7,297 bases of DNA, taken from contig DASUKL010000050.1 in NCBI GenBank assembly GCA_036278755.1, positions 1-7,297 of the forward strand. The letters run 5' to 3'. Under the pieces are notes generated by a model. That model worked only from the letters and a program-made list of their open reading frames with translations, made no database searches and was not told where the DNA came from. Positions 1-6,033 of the stretch are shown one piece after another. Numbering within the stretch: position 1 is the first letter of the stretch; every line of letters begins with the position of its first letter. The translations under genes and the position numbers were made by a program. The DNA is from DASUKL01 sp036278755. Its GTDB lineage: Bacteria; Chloroflexota; Limnocylindria; Limnocylindrales; CSP1-4.

Positions 1-384
1 GACGAGCATGACCGTCATCCCGATGTCCATCCACCAGTAGGGGATGGGCCAGTCCGTCTCCGCGCCCGAGGCATCGGTCTTGTCCGGCTCGTGGTAGCGG
101 TCGTGGTAGATGCGCTCGCTGACGCAGGGCACGAAGATCGCGGCGCAGCGGCTGATCCAGGGGTCGAAGCCGGCCGCCGTCATCTCGGCTTCGTGGTACA
201 GCTCGGCGATGCGCCGCCGGGCGGCCGGCTCGGTCACGACGAGCAGGCGCTGACCCTGGCTGAACCCGGCGGAAGGGGTGCGTTGGGCCGTCGCGGCGAT
301 CCGTTCCAGGACGGCCCGTGGCACCGGCTCGTCGGCGAAGTGGCGGACCATCCGCCGCCGGGCCACGACTGCCCCGAATTCCAT
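1..384 (-). CDS. Nitroreductase family protein (N-terminal 128 residues, truncated by window edge)
   Basis: The reading frame starts at ATG 384-382 and stays open to base 1, giving 128 residues. The N-terminus (VVARRRMVRHF, then PVPRAVLERI) matches the opening of FMN-dependent nitroreductases, where the Arg-rich stretch at residues 9-14 contacts the FMN phosphate. TPSAGFSQGQ at 36-45 corresponds to the family's PSxGNxQxW-like segment, and WPIPYWWMDIG near 112-122 resembles the helix that follows in related proteins. Such enzymes use NAD(P)H and FMN to reduce nitro groups, quinones or related substrates in the cytoplasm; the substrate here cannot be told. The C-terminal third or more lies outside the window. 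GAGGAGG sits 4 nt before the ATG and decides the start. The gene is divergent from the acyl-CoA synthetase. The family call is firm, the exact subfamily is not. Confidence 0.85.
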   Translation of the reverse strand, partial: MEFGAVVARRRMVRHFADEPVPRAVLERIAATAQRTPSAGFSQGQRLLVVTEPAARRRIAELYHEAEMTAAGFDPWISRCAAIFVPCVSERIYHDRYHEPDKTDASGAETDWPIPYWWMDIGMTVMLV

Positions 385-385
385 G

Positions 386-405
386 ACGCCTCCTCACGCC
401 TCCTC
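386..405 (-). repeat. Tandem 10-bp duplication carrying two Shine-Dalgarno sequences
   Basis: Bases 386-395 and 396-405 are identical (ACGCCTCCTC on the plus strand). Read on the minus strand this gives two copies of GAGGAGGCGT in a row, just upstream of the nitroreductase ATG at 384. The inner GAGGAGG (395-389) ends 4 nt from the ATG and is the likely ribosome binding site. The outer one lies 10 nt further away, too far to serve this start directly. What is seen is an exact duplication; any effect on translation is inference. Confidence 0.75.
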
Positions 406-422
406 GTCCGGCCCCGCTGGTC

Positions 423-431
423 CCGTATACC
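423..431 (+). promoter_or_regulatory. Candidate -10 element (TATACC) for the acyl-CoA synthetase gene, in the divergent gap
   Basis: In the 58-bp gap between the divergent nitroreductase and acyl-CoA synthetase genes, CCGTATACC contains TATACC at 426-431, 11 nt before the ATG at 443. There is no Shine-Dalgarno sequence before that ATG, so a start of transcription a few bases before it, giving a nearly leaderless mRNA, would fit. The core GTATAC (425-430) is palindromic and could also serve the minus-strand nitroreductase, with a leader of about 35 nt that would contain its ribosome binding site. No clear -35 box is visible on the plus strand. The same CCGTATAC occurs before dnaJ. Confidence 0.45.
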
Positions 432-442
432 GTAGCCCTGCC

Positions 443-2332
443 ATGTTGACGCAGCAGCCCCGCCTCGGGGATGCTCCGCGGATGCCCCGACGCGCGTTTC
501 TCGCAGCGGCCCTCTCGGCCTCCCTCCCCTGGCCTCGCCGCGACGTGGACTGGCCTGACCCGCGGCAGTTCGGCTCGCTCCTCGACCTCCACGAGACGGC
601 GGCAGGGACCCACGGCCCGGCGGATGCCGTGGCGATGGTCGACGACAGTGGCGCCATCACGACCTGGTCGGCGACGGAGCTCCTGCGGCGGGCGGATGCG
701 GCTGCCTGGCGGCTGCGCGCGATGGGCCTCGAGTCGGGCCAGCGACTGCTGACCTGGGGGCCCTCCAGCCCCCAGCTGGCTGCCGTGTTCCTGGGGGCGC
801 TGCGGGCCGGGATCGTGCTGGTGCCGCTCGACCTGCGCATGACCCCTGACGTCGTGGAGCGCATCGCCGCGGGCGCTGAGGCCTCGGCCATCGTGCTGGG
901 CACGGGCCGCGATGCCCCCGACCCTCGGGAGGTCCACCTGCCGAACCTCGTGCGCCGCACGGTCGACGAGCTGACCGCCGAGCCGAGGACCGGCCTCGAT
1001 GGCGGCGCCAAGCCCGCCGCGACGGCCGCTGCCACCGCCGAGCCGACGACCACGCCCGATGCCGACGTCCCGACCGACTGGCGAGCCCCCCTCGCGACCT
1101 GGCCCCGACCGGATCGGGCCAGCCCGTTCGCCATCATGTACACCTCGGGCACGACGGGACGGCCCAAGGGCGCGGTGCTCAGCCACGGCAATATCCTGGC
1201 CACGCTCGAGGCGGCCGACACGATCATCCCCCACCGCCGCCATCGCATCGTCTCCGTGCTGCCCCTTTCCCACCTCTTCGGCCAGGTCGAGCTGTTCTAC
1301 GCCCTCCTGGCCGGCGCTCCCATCCTGTACGTGCGCTCACGGACCCCGCGGGTCATCTTCGAGGCCATCCGGGCCCATGGGGTCACGACCATGGTCGTCG
1401 TGCCCCAGGTCCTCGACCTCTTCTGGGGCGCCCTGGAGCGGGAGGTCGCCCGACAGGGCCGGACCGCGGCCTTCGGCCGCCTGCGTCGACTGGCTCGCCG
1501 TCTCCCCTACCCGGCCCGCCGGGTCCTCTTCCGCCACGTCCATCGCCAGCTCGGGGGTGGGCTCCGGCTGGTCATCTCGGCCGCGGCCTACCTGCCCCCG
1601 GCCCTCCAGATCGCCTGGGAGGACCTGGGTGTGACCGTCATGCAGGGCTACGGGGCCACCGAGTGCGGCTTCGCCTCGGCCCAGACCGAGCATCACCACC
1701 CGGTCGGGACGGTCGGCCGGCCCATGCCGCCGGCCCGCCTCCGCCTCGACCCCGGCACCGGGGAGGTCCAGGTCGCGGGGCCCAACGTCTTCGGTGGCTA
1801 CTGGCGCGATCCCCAGGCCACGGCGGCCGTGCTCGATGCCGAGGGCTGGTACCACACCGGCGACGTGGCGGCCTGGAACGCAGACGGCGACCTCATCCTC
1901 TCCGGGCGGCTGCGCAACCTCATCGTGCTGCCCAACGGCTTCAACGTCTACCCGGAGGACATCGAGAACGCCCTGCGGGCGGCCGGCATCCGCGAGGCCG
2001 TGGCCCTCGAGACGACACCCGGGCGCATCGAGGCCGTCGTCCTGCCGCCCGACAGCCAGGGCCTGGCCGAGGCCGGCCAGGTGCCCAGCGGGCCGAGCCG
2101 CAGCCCGGCCGAGGCGACCGCCCTGCGGGCCCGCATCGACGGCCTGGTGAAGGCCGCCAACCAGAGTCTGGATGCCCAGCAGCGGATCGCGGCCTGGCGC
2201 CTCTGGCCCGACGCCGATTTCCCGCGCACCCACACCCTGAAGATCCGGCGCGATCTGGTCCGGGCCTGGATGGCCGTGGAGGGGCCGATCCAGGTCCTCG
2301 ACGGCGAGGACGGACCCCGGGGCGACGCCTGA
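443..2332 (+). CDS. AMP-binding acyl-CoA synthetase (adenylate-forming enzyme, long-chain type)
   Basis: This 629-residue protein belongs to the ANL adenylate-forming family, which activates a carboxylic acid with ATP to an acyl-AMP and passes it to CoA. Core motifs appear in order: the P-loop-like YTSGTTGRPKG at 233-243; QGYGATECG at 401-409, with the Glu that contacts Mg-ATP; YHTGD at 470-474, whose Asp binds the ribose; the hinge SGRLRN at 487-492; and the catalytic Lys600 in THTLKIRR. The TxTLKxRR form instead of TxxGKxxR is seen in long-chain acyl-CoA synthetases, so a fatty acid substrate is likely but not proven. An Ala/Pro/Thr-rich stretch at about 189-213, before the P-loop, looks like a flexible insertion. 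I chose ATG 443 because a -10-like TATACC lies 11 nt upstream. ATG 482 (616 residues) is a fair alternative, since the first conserved region starts only around residue 35. The gene stands alone on its strand. Confidence 0.88.
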   Translation: MLTQQPRLGDAPRMPRRAFLAAALSASLPWPRRDVDWPDPRQFGSLLDLHETAAGTHGPADAVAMVDDSGAITTWSATELLRRADAAAWRLRAMGLESGQRLLTWGPSSPQLAAVFLGALRAGIVLVPLDLRMTPDVVERIAAGAEASAIVLGTGRDAPDPREVHLPNLVRRTVDELTAEPRTGLDGGAKPAATAAATAEPTTTPDADVPTDWRAPLATWPRPDRASPFAIMYTSGTTGRPKGAVLSHGNILATLEAADTIIPHRRHRIVSVLPLSHLFGQVELFYALLAGAPILYVRSRTPRVIFEAIRAHGVTTMVVVPQVLDLFWGALEREVARQGRTAAFGRLRRLARRLPYPARRVLFRHVHRQLGGGLRLVISAAAYLPPALQIAWEDLGVTVMQGYGATECGFASAQTEHHHPVGTVGRPMPPARLRLDPGTGEVQVAGPNVFGGYWRDPQATAAVLDAEGWYHTGDVAAWNADGDLILSGRLRNLIVLPNGFNVYPEDIENALRAAGIREAVALETTPGRIEAVVLPPDSQGLAEAGQVPSGPSRSPAEATALRARIDGLVKAANQSLDAQQRIAAWRLWPDADFPRTHTLKIRRDLVRAWMAVEGPIQVLDGEDGPRGDA

Positions 2333-2343
2333 GCGGACGGACC

Positions 2344-2973
2344 TTACTTCGTGACGGGGACCGGCTGGCCCACCGAGGCCACGGCATCGAAGGCCCGCTC
2401 GGCCGCCGTCGGATCGCTCGTGCGCGAGGCCGCCCACCAGGTCATGACCACCGTGGGGCCCACCTGGGCCACGGCGAACTGAGCGTCGAGCGGGAAGTTC
2501 GTCTGGCCGAAGCCCGAGGCCAGGTAGGCGGCCAGGGTGTGCGCAGCGTTGGCCGCGACCGCCGCGTCGGCCAGGTCGTAGATGACCACGATGCCGGTGT
2601 CGGGATCGGCCAGGTCGACGCGGTACACGGAGCGGGGCGTGCGGTCCAGCCCCACCGGTTCCGCCGGCCGGGCCGGAGGGTTCATGAGGTCGAGCCGGAA
2701 GCCCTGTGCCTGGAGCGTCGTCTGCAGTCGCTGGGCCGCGGCCGCGACGTCGGCCGTGGGGACCAGGTCGGGCGTCGCGAGGCCGGCGGTCGAGCCCGTG
2801 TCGCCGGGTCCCACGGAGGCCTGCGCGGTGGAGCCCGAGGGCAGCGATGCGCCAGCCGAGCCCGATGGACCAGCCGCGCCCGAGGGGCCGGGGGCCGGGC
2901 CGCAACCAGCCGCCGTCAGCGCACCGACGAGGACCAGGGCCAACCCAGCGGTCCGCGTCAGCCGGGCGGCCAT
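2344..2973 (-). CDS. Putative lipoprotein of unknown function
   Basis: The 209-residue product begins with a bacterial lipoprotein signal: Arg residues at 4 and 7, a hydrophobic core at about 9-20 and a lipobox ending AAGC, with Cys24 as the lipidation site. A linker rich in Gly, Ser, Pro and Ala follows to about residue 68. A compact, probably folded region of about 140 residues completes the protein. It should be exported and anchored on the outer face of the cytoplasmic membrane. I do not recognise the folded domain and assign no function. The ATG lies inside the end of the HIT gene, which it overlaps by 16 nt, and has no Shine-Dalgarno sequence, so translation probably depends on ribosomes finishing the HIT gene. 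The stop is 11 bp from the stop of the converging acyl-CoA synthetase gene. The gene closes the dnaJ run. Confidence 0.8.
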   Translation of the reverse strand: MAARLTRTAGLALVLVGALTAAGCGPAPGPSGAAGPSGSAGASLPSGSTAQASVGPGDTGSTAGLATPDLVPTADVAAAAQRLQTTLQAQGFRLDLMNPPARPAEPVGLDRTPRSVYRVDLADPDTGIVVIYDLADAAVAANAAHTLAAYLASGFGQTNFPLDAQFAVAQVGPTVVMTWWAASRTSDPTAAERAFDAVASVGQPVPVTK

Positions 2974-3326
2974 GTGAAGGGCCGACCGCCCATGAGGTGG
3001 AGGTGGAGATGGAAGACGGTCTGGCCGCCCCAGGCCCCGACGTTGCTGACGAGGCGGTAGCCCTGCTCCGCGATGCCCTGCTCGCGGGCGACCTGGTTGG
3101 CCACAGCGACCATCCGGCCCAGGAGCGGGCCGTCGGCCTCCGACAGCTCGGCGGCGGAGGCGATATGGCGACGGGGGATGATGAGGACGTGCGTCGGCGA
3201 ACGGGGCGCCACGTCGTGGAAGGCCACCACGAGGTCGTCCTCGAAGGCCCGTCGCGAGGGGATCTCGCCGGCCACGATCCGGCAGAAGAGGCAGTCGGGG
3301 TCGGCCTCGAGCGGGGCTCCGGGCAC
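2958..3326 (-). CDS. HIT family protein, Hint-type nucleotide-binding hydrolase
   Basis: This is a complete histidine-triad protein of 122 residues. The triad HLHLHLM lies at 106-112, preceded by GGQTVF, and the protein ends in the short GGRPFTWPPG tail typical of the Hint branch. CLFC at 12-15 with His54 and His106 would form the C2H2 zinc site found in many bacterial members, and the GEIP that follows is also characteristic. Hint proteins bind purine nucleotides and hydrolyse phosphoramidate bonds such as aminoacyl- or lysyl-AMP; the cellular substrate is usually unknown. I prefer GTG 3326 because GGAGG (3336-3332) sits 5 nt before it. GTG 3344 (128 residues) would overlap the upstream stop as GTGA and is also possible. 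The 3' end overlaps the lipoprotein gene by 16 nt, so the two are probably translated together. Confidence 0.9.
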   Translation of the reverse strand: MPGAPLEADPDCLFCRIVAGEIPSRRAFEDDLVVAFHDVAPRSPTHVLIIPRRHIASAAELSEADGPLLGRMVAVANQVAREQGIAEQGYRLVSNVGAWGGQTVFHLHLHLMGGRPFTWPPG

Positions 3327-3340
3327 GGCGGCCTCCGTGT

Positions 3341-3823
3341 TCACCACAGCGTCGGCTTGGTGCTCATGAGGAAGCCGATGGCCCCGATGGCGGCGGCCAT
3401 GGCGTAGCTCACATAGCGCTGGCGGCGGTAGACATCGCGACCCGAGCGACCCCCGGCGCCGGCCGCCACGGCACCCGGCCGCAAGAGCCGCCCCACCCCG
3501 GGTCGCTGGACGAAGAAGGCCACGAGGAGGTCTGCGGCGTAGACGGCCAGGGCGACGAGGAGCCACGGCTGCTGAAGGAGCGTCGGGCCGAGGACCACGA
3601 TCAGGCCCAAGCCGCTGAGGGCCACCAGGCCGCCCAGGACCAGCGTCCCCTGGGCCTGCAGCCGGAGCAGAGCCCGGGTAACGCCGCCGCGTTCGGCCGG
3701 GCGGGCGGACGCGCCGTCGACCCGCAGGGCGAAGGGCAGCAGCAGGCTGGGAGCGAGGAGGCAGATGGCGGCCGCGACGTGGACGGCCACGAGGAGCGGC
3801 AGGACCGTGGCGGATGTCGGCAT
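3341..3823 (-). CDS. Small membrane protein with four predicted helices (possibly DUF2269-like)
   Basis: The 160-residue product has four hydrophobic segments at about 8-32, 59-83, 86-105 and 139-155, with His15 inside the first. A basic, Arg-rich loop lies between helices 1 and 2 (about 34-54) and another between helices 3 and 4 (about 107-137). The size, the His in helix 1 and the four-helix layout resemble small integral membrane proteins such as the DUF2269 or CopD-like groups, but I see no diagnostic motif and give no function. GGAGG sits 4 nt before the ATG. The gene follows prmA after 42 bp and is followed by the HIT gene after 14 bp, so it is probably co-transcribed. It takes the place where rsmE often follows prmA in other bacteria. 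Confidence 0.75.
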   Translation of the reverse strand: MPTSATVLPLLVAVHVAAAICLLAPSLLLPFALRVDGASARPAERGGVTRALLRLQAQGTLVLGGLVALSGLGLIVVLGPTLLQQPWLLVALAVYAADLLVAFFVQRPGVGRLLRPGAVAAGAGGRSGRDVYRRQRYVSYAMAAAIGAIGFLMSTKPTLW

Positions 3824-3827
3824 CGGG

Positions 3828-3838
3828 CCTCCATCCTA
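3828..3838 (-). promoter_or_regulatory. Ribosome binding site abutting a -10-like TAGGAT, before the membrane-protein gene
   Basis: On the minus strand TAGGAT (3838-3833) runs straight into GGAGG (3832-3828), and the ATG follows at 3823 after 4 nt. GGAGG is a good ribosome binding site for messages coming from prmA. TAGGAT fits TANNNT with 9 nt to the ATG, close to the spacing before dnaJ, and could be an internal promoter. A transcript starting from it would lack the GGAGG, so the two readings are alternatives. I see no clear -35 box. Confidence 0.4.
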
Positions 3839-3842
3839 GCGT

Positions 3843-3862
3843 CCGGGCCGCATCAGGCCCGG
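3843..3862 (-). other. Perfect 7-bp stem-loop in the gap between prmA and the membrane-protein gene
   Basis: CCGGGCC (3843-3849) and GGCCCGG (3856-3862) are exact inverted repeats around a 6-nt loop. They begin 4 nt after the prmA stop codon when read on the minus strand. No T-run follows, so this is not a standard intrinsic terminator. It could weaken read-through or protect the prmA 3' end. GC-only stems of this size also arise by chance in DNA this rich in GC. Confidence 0.35.
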
Positions 3863-3865
3863 CCG

Positions 3866-4777
3866 TCAGGCGCGGCGGGCTTCGAGGGTCAGCCAGTCGC
3901 CCTCCTCGCGGCGGCCGACGATCTCGAGCCCCGCCCCGGCCAGGGCACGCCGCACCTCGTCCTCGCGATCGGCGAAGATGCCGCCGGCCAGGAGGCGCCC
4001 TCCGGCGGGCCGCACGGCGTCCGCCAGAGCGTCGGCCAGCTCGACCAGCAGCCCGGCCACGAGGTTGGCGGCCACGAGGTCGTACGGCCCGTCCGGTGCC
4101 GGCAGCGAGCCCTCCACGGCCCGGACGCGAGGGCCGAGGCGGTTCCGGCGAGCGTTTGCCTCCGTGGCGGCCACGGCCAGGGGGTCCGGGTCGAGGCCCA
4201 CGGCCAGACGCGCGCCGAGTCGCAGCGCGGCCAGACTGAGGATGCCCGACCCGCAGCCCACGTCGAGGAACGTCCGCCCGGTCAGCAGGCCCGCATCGGC
4301 CCAGGCTTCGACGCCGGTCAGGCAAAGCCGGGTCGTGGGGTGGAGCCCGGTCCCGAAGGCCATGCCCGGGTCGAGGACGATGACGACCTCGTCCTCCCGC
4401 GGTCGATGGCGGCGCCAGGATGGCCGGATGACGAGCCGCCGGCCGATGCGCAGGACCGGCACGTGGCGGCGCCAACCGGCAGCCCAATCCTCCTCGTGCA
4501 CCGCCCGCGTGGTGAGCGGCCCGATGGGCCGCAGGCCGAAGGCCTGGAGATGACCGAGGGCCCGCTCCGCAGCCTCGACCGCGGCCGCGGCCCGAGCTTG
4601 CGCCGCCACGTCCCCGGTCGGCAGATAGGCCCGCACGACGGCCGGTCGCGATGGGTCGGGACGCGCGGCGAGGCCCTCGCCCAGGACCGTCACCGCGGCC
4701 TCGATGGCCACCCCGCCCGCGGCCTCCCGGCCGAGGATCTCGCTGACCGCCTCGACGGCTTCGGGGTCGGCCTCCAC
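3866..4777 (-). CDS. prmA: Ribosomal protein L11 methyltransferase
   Basis: PrmA transfers methyl groups from S-adenosylmethionine to amino groups of ribosomal protein L11 in the cytoplasm. The N-terminal substrate-recognition domain begins EADPEAVEAVSEILG. The linker region includes WAAGWRRHVPVLRIG at 98-112. The family signature LDPGMAFGTGLHPTT is at 135-149. The Rossmann methyltransferase core has motif I DVGCGSG at 172-178, the acidic loop GLDPDP at 194-199 and AANLVAGLL at 236-244, the counterpart of the family's ANIL segment. Length is 303 residues, normal for the family. GTG 4777, with GGAG 6 nt upstream, is the only usual start codon in any minus-strand frame after dnaJ ends. However, the upstream in-frame codons still read TWLELA, the conserved first strand of PrmA, so the true start may be a rarer codon such as CTG 4789. 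The gene lies 92 bp after dnaJ, a known pairing. Confidence 0.93.
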   Translation of the reverse strand: MEADPEAVEAVSEILGREAAGGVAIEAAVTVLGEGLAARPDPSRPAVVRAYLPTGDVAAQARAAAAVEAAERALGHLQAFGLRPIGPLTTRAVHEEDWAAGWRRHVPVLRIGRRLVIRPSWRRHRPREDEVVIVLDPGMAFGTGLHPTTRLCLTGVEAWADAGLLTGRTFLDVGCGSGILSLAALRLGARLAVGLDPDPLAVAATEANARRNRLGPRVRAVEGSLPAPDGPYDLVAANLVAGLLVELADALADAVRPAGGRLLAGGIFADREDEVRRALAGAGLEIVGRREEGDWLTLEARRA

Positions 4778-4795
4778 GGCCAGCTCCAGCCAGGT

Positions 4796-4833
4796 GCCCG
4801 CCGGCCCCTTTGGGCCAGGGCTCGCCGGCGGGC
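4796..4833 (-). repeat. Perfect 9-bp inverted repeat in the dnaJ-prmA gap
   Basis: GCCCGCCGG (4796-4804) and CCGGCGGGC (4825-4833) are exact inverted repeats around a 20-nt loop. The loop and inner arm hold a smaller alternative hairpin, GGCCC (4803-4807) with GGGCC (4812-4816). The structure lies between the dnaJ stop and the prmA GTG, its lower arm ending 18 nt before that GTG. No T-run follows, so it is not a standard terminator. It might reduce read-through or shield the prmA start, but chance is a real alternative in such GC-rich sequence. Confidence 0.35.
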
Positions 4834-4869
4834 GCGTCCCCCGTCCGGAACGTGCCGGCCGAGCCTCGC

Positions 4870-5997
4870 TCAGCCGAGTGCGTCCTTGAGCTTGTCGATG
4901 ACCCCGGGCGCCTCGTGGAGCGGCGTCTCGCCCGAGGCCTCGGCATAGGCCACGAGGAGCTCCCGCTGCTGACGGCTGAGCTTCGTCGGCACGCCGACCG
5001 AGACGAGGACGTGGAGGTCGCCCCGCTGCTGGGGTCGGTGGAGCTGGGGCACGCCCCGGCCGCGGAGGCGGATCCGGGCGCCGGGCTGGGTGCCCGGCTT
5101 GACCTCGATGCGCTCCTCGCCCTCGGCCGTGGGCACGACGACGCTGGCCCCCAGGGCGGCCTGGGTGAAGGTCAGGGGCAGCTCGTAGAAGAGCTCGGTG
5201 GCCTCGCGCCGGAGGGCCGGGTGGCGCTCGACGTGGGCCACGACGTAGAGATTGCCGAACGGGCCGCCCCGCGGTCCCGCCTCCCCTTCCCCGCTGACCC
5301 GGATCTGGTGACCCTCGTCGATGCCCGGCGGCACGGTCACCTGGAGCGTCCGCTGGGCCTCCACGCGGCCGTCGCCGCGGCAGGTGGGGCAGGGCTGCTC
5401 GACGATCCGGCCCAGGCCGGAGCAGCGGGGGCAGGCCGAGACCGAGACGACCTGGCCGAGCATCGTCGAGCGCACCGTCTGGACCTCGCCGGCGCCCCCG
5501 CAGCGAGGGCAGGTCACCGGCTGCGTGCCCGGCGCGGCGCCGCTGCCCTGGCAGGCCTGGCAGCGGGAGAGGGCCTTGAACTCGATGGTCTTCTCGGCCC
5601 CGCTGATGGTCTCGGCGAAGGTCAGCCGCAGGTCGTAGCGGAGGTCGGCCCCGGCCGGTGGTCCGGCGCGCCGGCTGCCGCCTGCCTGACCGGCCCCGAA
5701 GAAGGCGTCGAACAGGTCACCGAACCCCTGGAAGCCGCCCCCGAAGGTCCCGAAGCCCTCCGCCCCGGCCCCTGCGCCCGCCCGGCCGAAGAGGTCGTAG
5801 GCCTGTCGGCGGGCCGGATCCGAAAGGACCTGATACGCCTCGTTGAGCTCCTTGAAGCGGACATCGGCCTCGGGCGAGGTGTTGACGTCGGGATGCCACT
5901 GCTGGGCCAGGCGGCGGAAGGCGCGCTTGATCTCCTCGTCGCTCGCGCCCCGGCTGAGGCCGAGGATCTCGTAGTAATCACGTTGGGTCGTGGCCAT
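4870..5997 (-). CDS. dnaJ: Chaperone protein DnaJ (Hsp40, class I)
   Basis: DnaJ delivers unfolded clients to DnaK and stimulates its ATPase. All class I parts are present in this 375-residue protein: the J domain at about 7-70 with HPD at 35-37; a Gly/Phe-rich region at 71-103; four complete CxxCxGxG zinc-binding repeats starting at Cys146, Cys163, Cys189 and Cys203; and the C-terminal client-binding domains from about 213 onward, including VTVPPGIDEG and the VPT segments. I chose ATG 5997 because the J domain begins there (MATTQRDYYEILG) and a TATACT box lies 8 nt upstream. In-frame sequence above it is junk-like. There is no Shine-Dalgarno sequence, which suggests a leaderless message. dnaJ heads the minus-strand run with prmA next; no grpE or dnaK precedes it, since the neighbour upstream is divergent. 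No CIRCE heat-shock element is visible in the gap. Confidence 0.97.
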   Translation of the reverse strand: MATTQRDYYEILGLSRGASDEEIKRAFRRLAQQWHPDVNTSPEADVRFKELNEAYQVLSDPARRQAYDLFGRAGAGAGAEGFGTFGGGFQGFGDLFDAFFGAGQAGGSRRAGPPAGADLRYDLRLTFAETISGAEKTIEFKALSRCQACQGSGAAPGTQPVTCPRCGGAGEVQTVRSTMLGQVVSVSACPRCSGLGRIVEQPCPTCRGDGRVEAQRTLQVTVPPGIDEGHQIRVSGEGEAGPRGGPFGNLYVVAHVERHPALRREATELFYELPLTFTQAALGASVVVPTAEGEERIEVKPGTQPGARIRLRGRGVPQLHRPQQRGDLHVLVSVGVPTKLSRQQRELLVAYAEASGETPLHEAPGVIDKLKDALG

Positions 5998-6005
5998 GCA
6001 AAGCG

Positions 6006-6033
6006 AGTATACGGAAGGCCCCATTCCTGACAG
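6006..6033 (-). promoter_or_regulatory. Candidate dnaJ promoter, leaderless type
   Basis: On the minus strand a -35-like CTGTCA (6033-6028) is followed after 16 nt by TATACT (6011-6006), a near-consensus -10 box. The dnaJ ATG follows 8 nt later, so transcription would start at or next to the A of the ATG. The absence of a ribosome binding site before dnaJ agrees with a leaderless mRNA. The eight bases CCGTATAC match the site before the acyl-CoA synthetase gene. Confidence 0.6.

Noticed and set aside
278..442. N-terminal extension of the acyl-CoA synthetase to an ATG at 278
   Set aside because: It would overlap the nitroreductase by about 100 bp and the divergent promoter, and the added residues are Arg/Ser-rich without family similarity.
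488..545. A Tat-type signal peptide at the start of the acyl-CoA synthetase (RRAFLAAALSA)
   Set aside because: The hydrophobic stretch is short and followed by more Arg; the family is cytoplasmic, so this is more likely a disordered leader or a sign that the start lies downstream.
2333..2343. A shared terminator between the convergent acyl-CoA synthetase and lipoprotein genes
   Set aside because: The gap is only 11 bp and I see no inverted repeat with a T-run there or in the adjoining gene ends.
1337..2905. A 522-codon minus-strand open frame opposite the acyl-CoA synthetase and across the lipoprotein
   Set aside because: Low-complexity, no domain, and it overlaps two better-supported genes; an antisense shadow of GC-rich codons.
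2958..4946. A 662-codon open frame on the minus strand across prmA and the membrane-protein gene
   Set aside because: Only its last part, the HIT protein, has recognisable sequence. The rest is Arg/Gly/Pro-rich translation of well-supported genes in another frame, expected at this GC content.
4810..6030. A 406-codon plus-strand open frame opposite dnaJ
   Set aside because: The DnaJ frame has every expected domain and motif; the antisense frame is compositionally biased and shows none.
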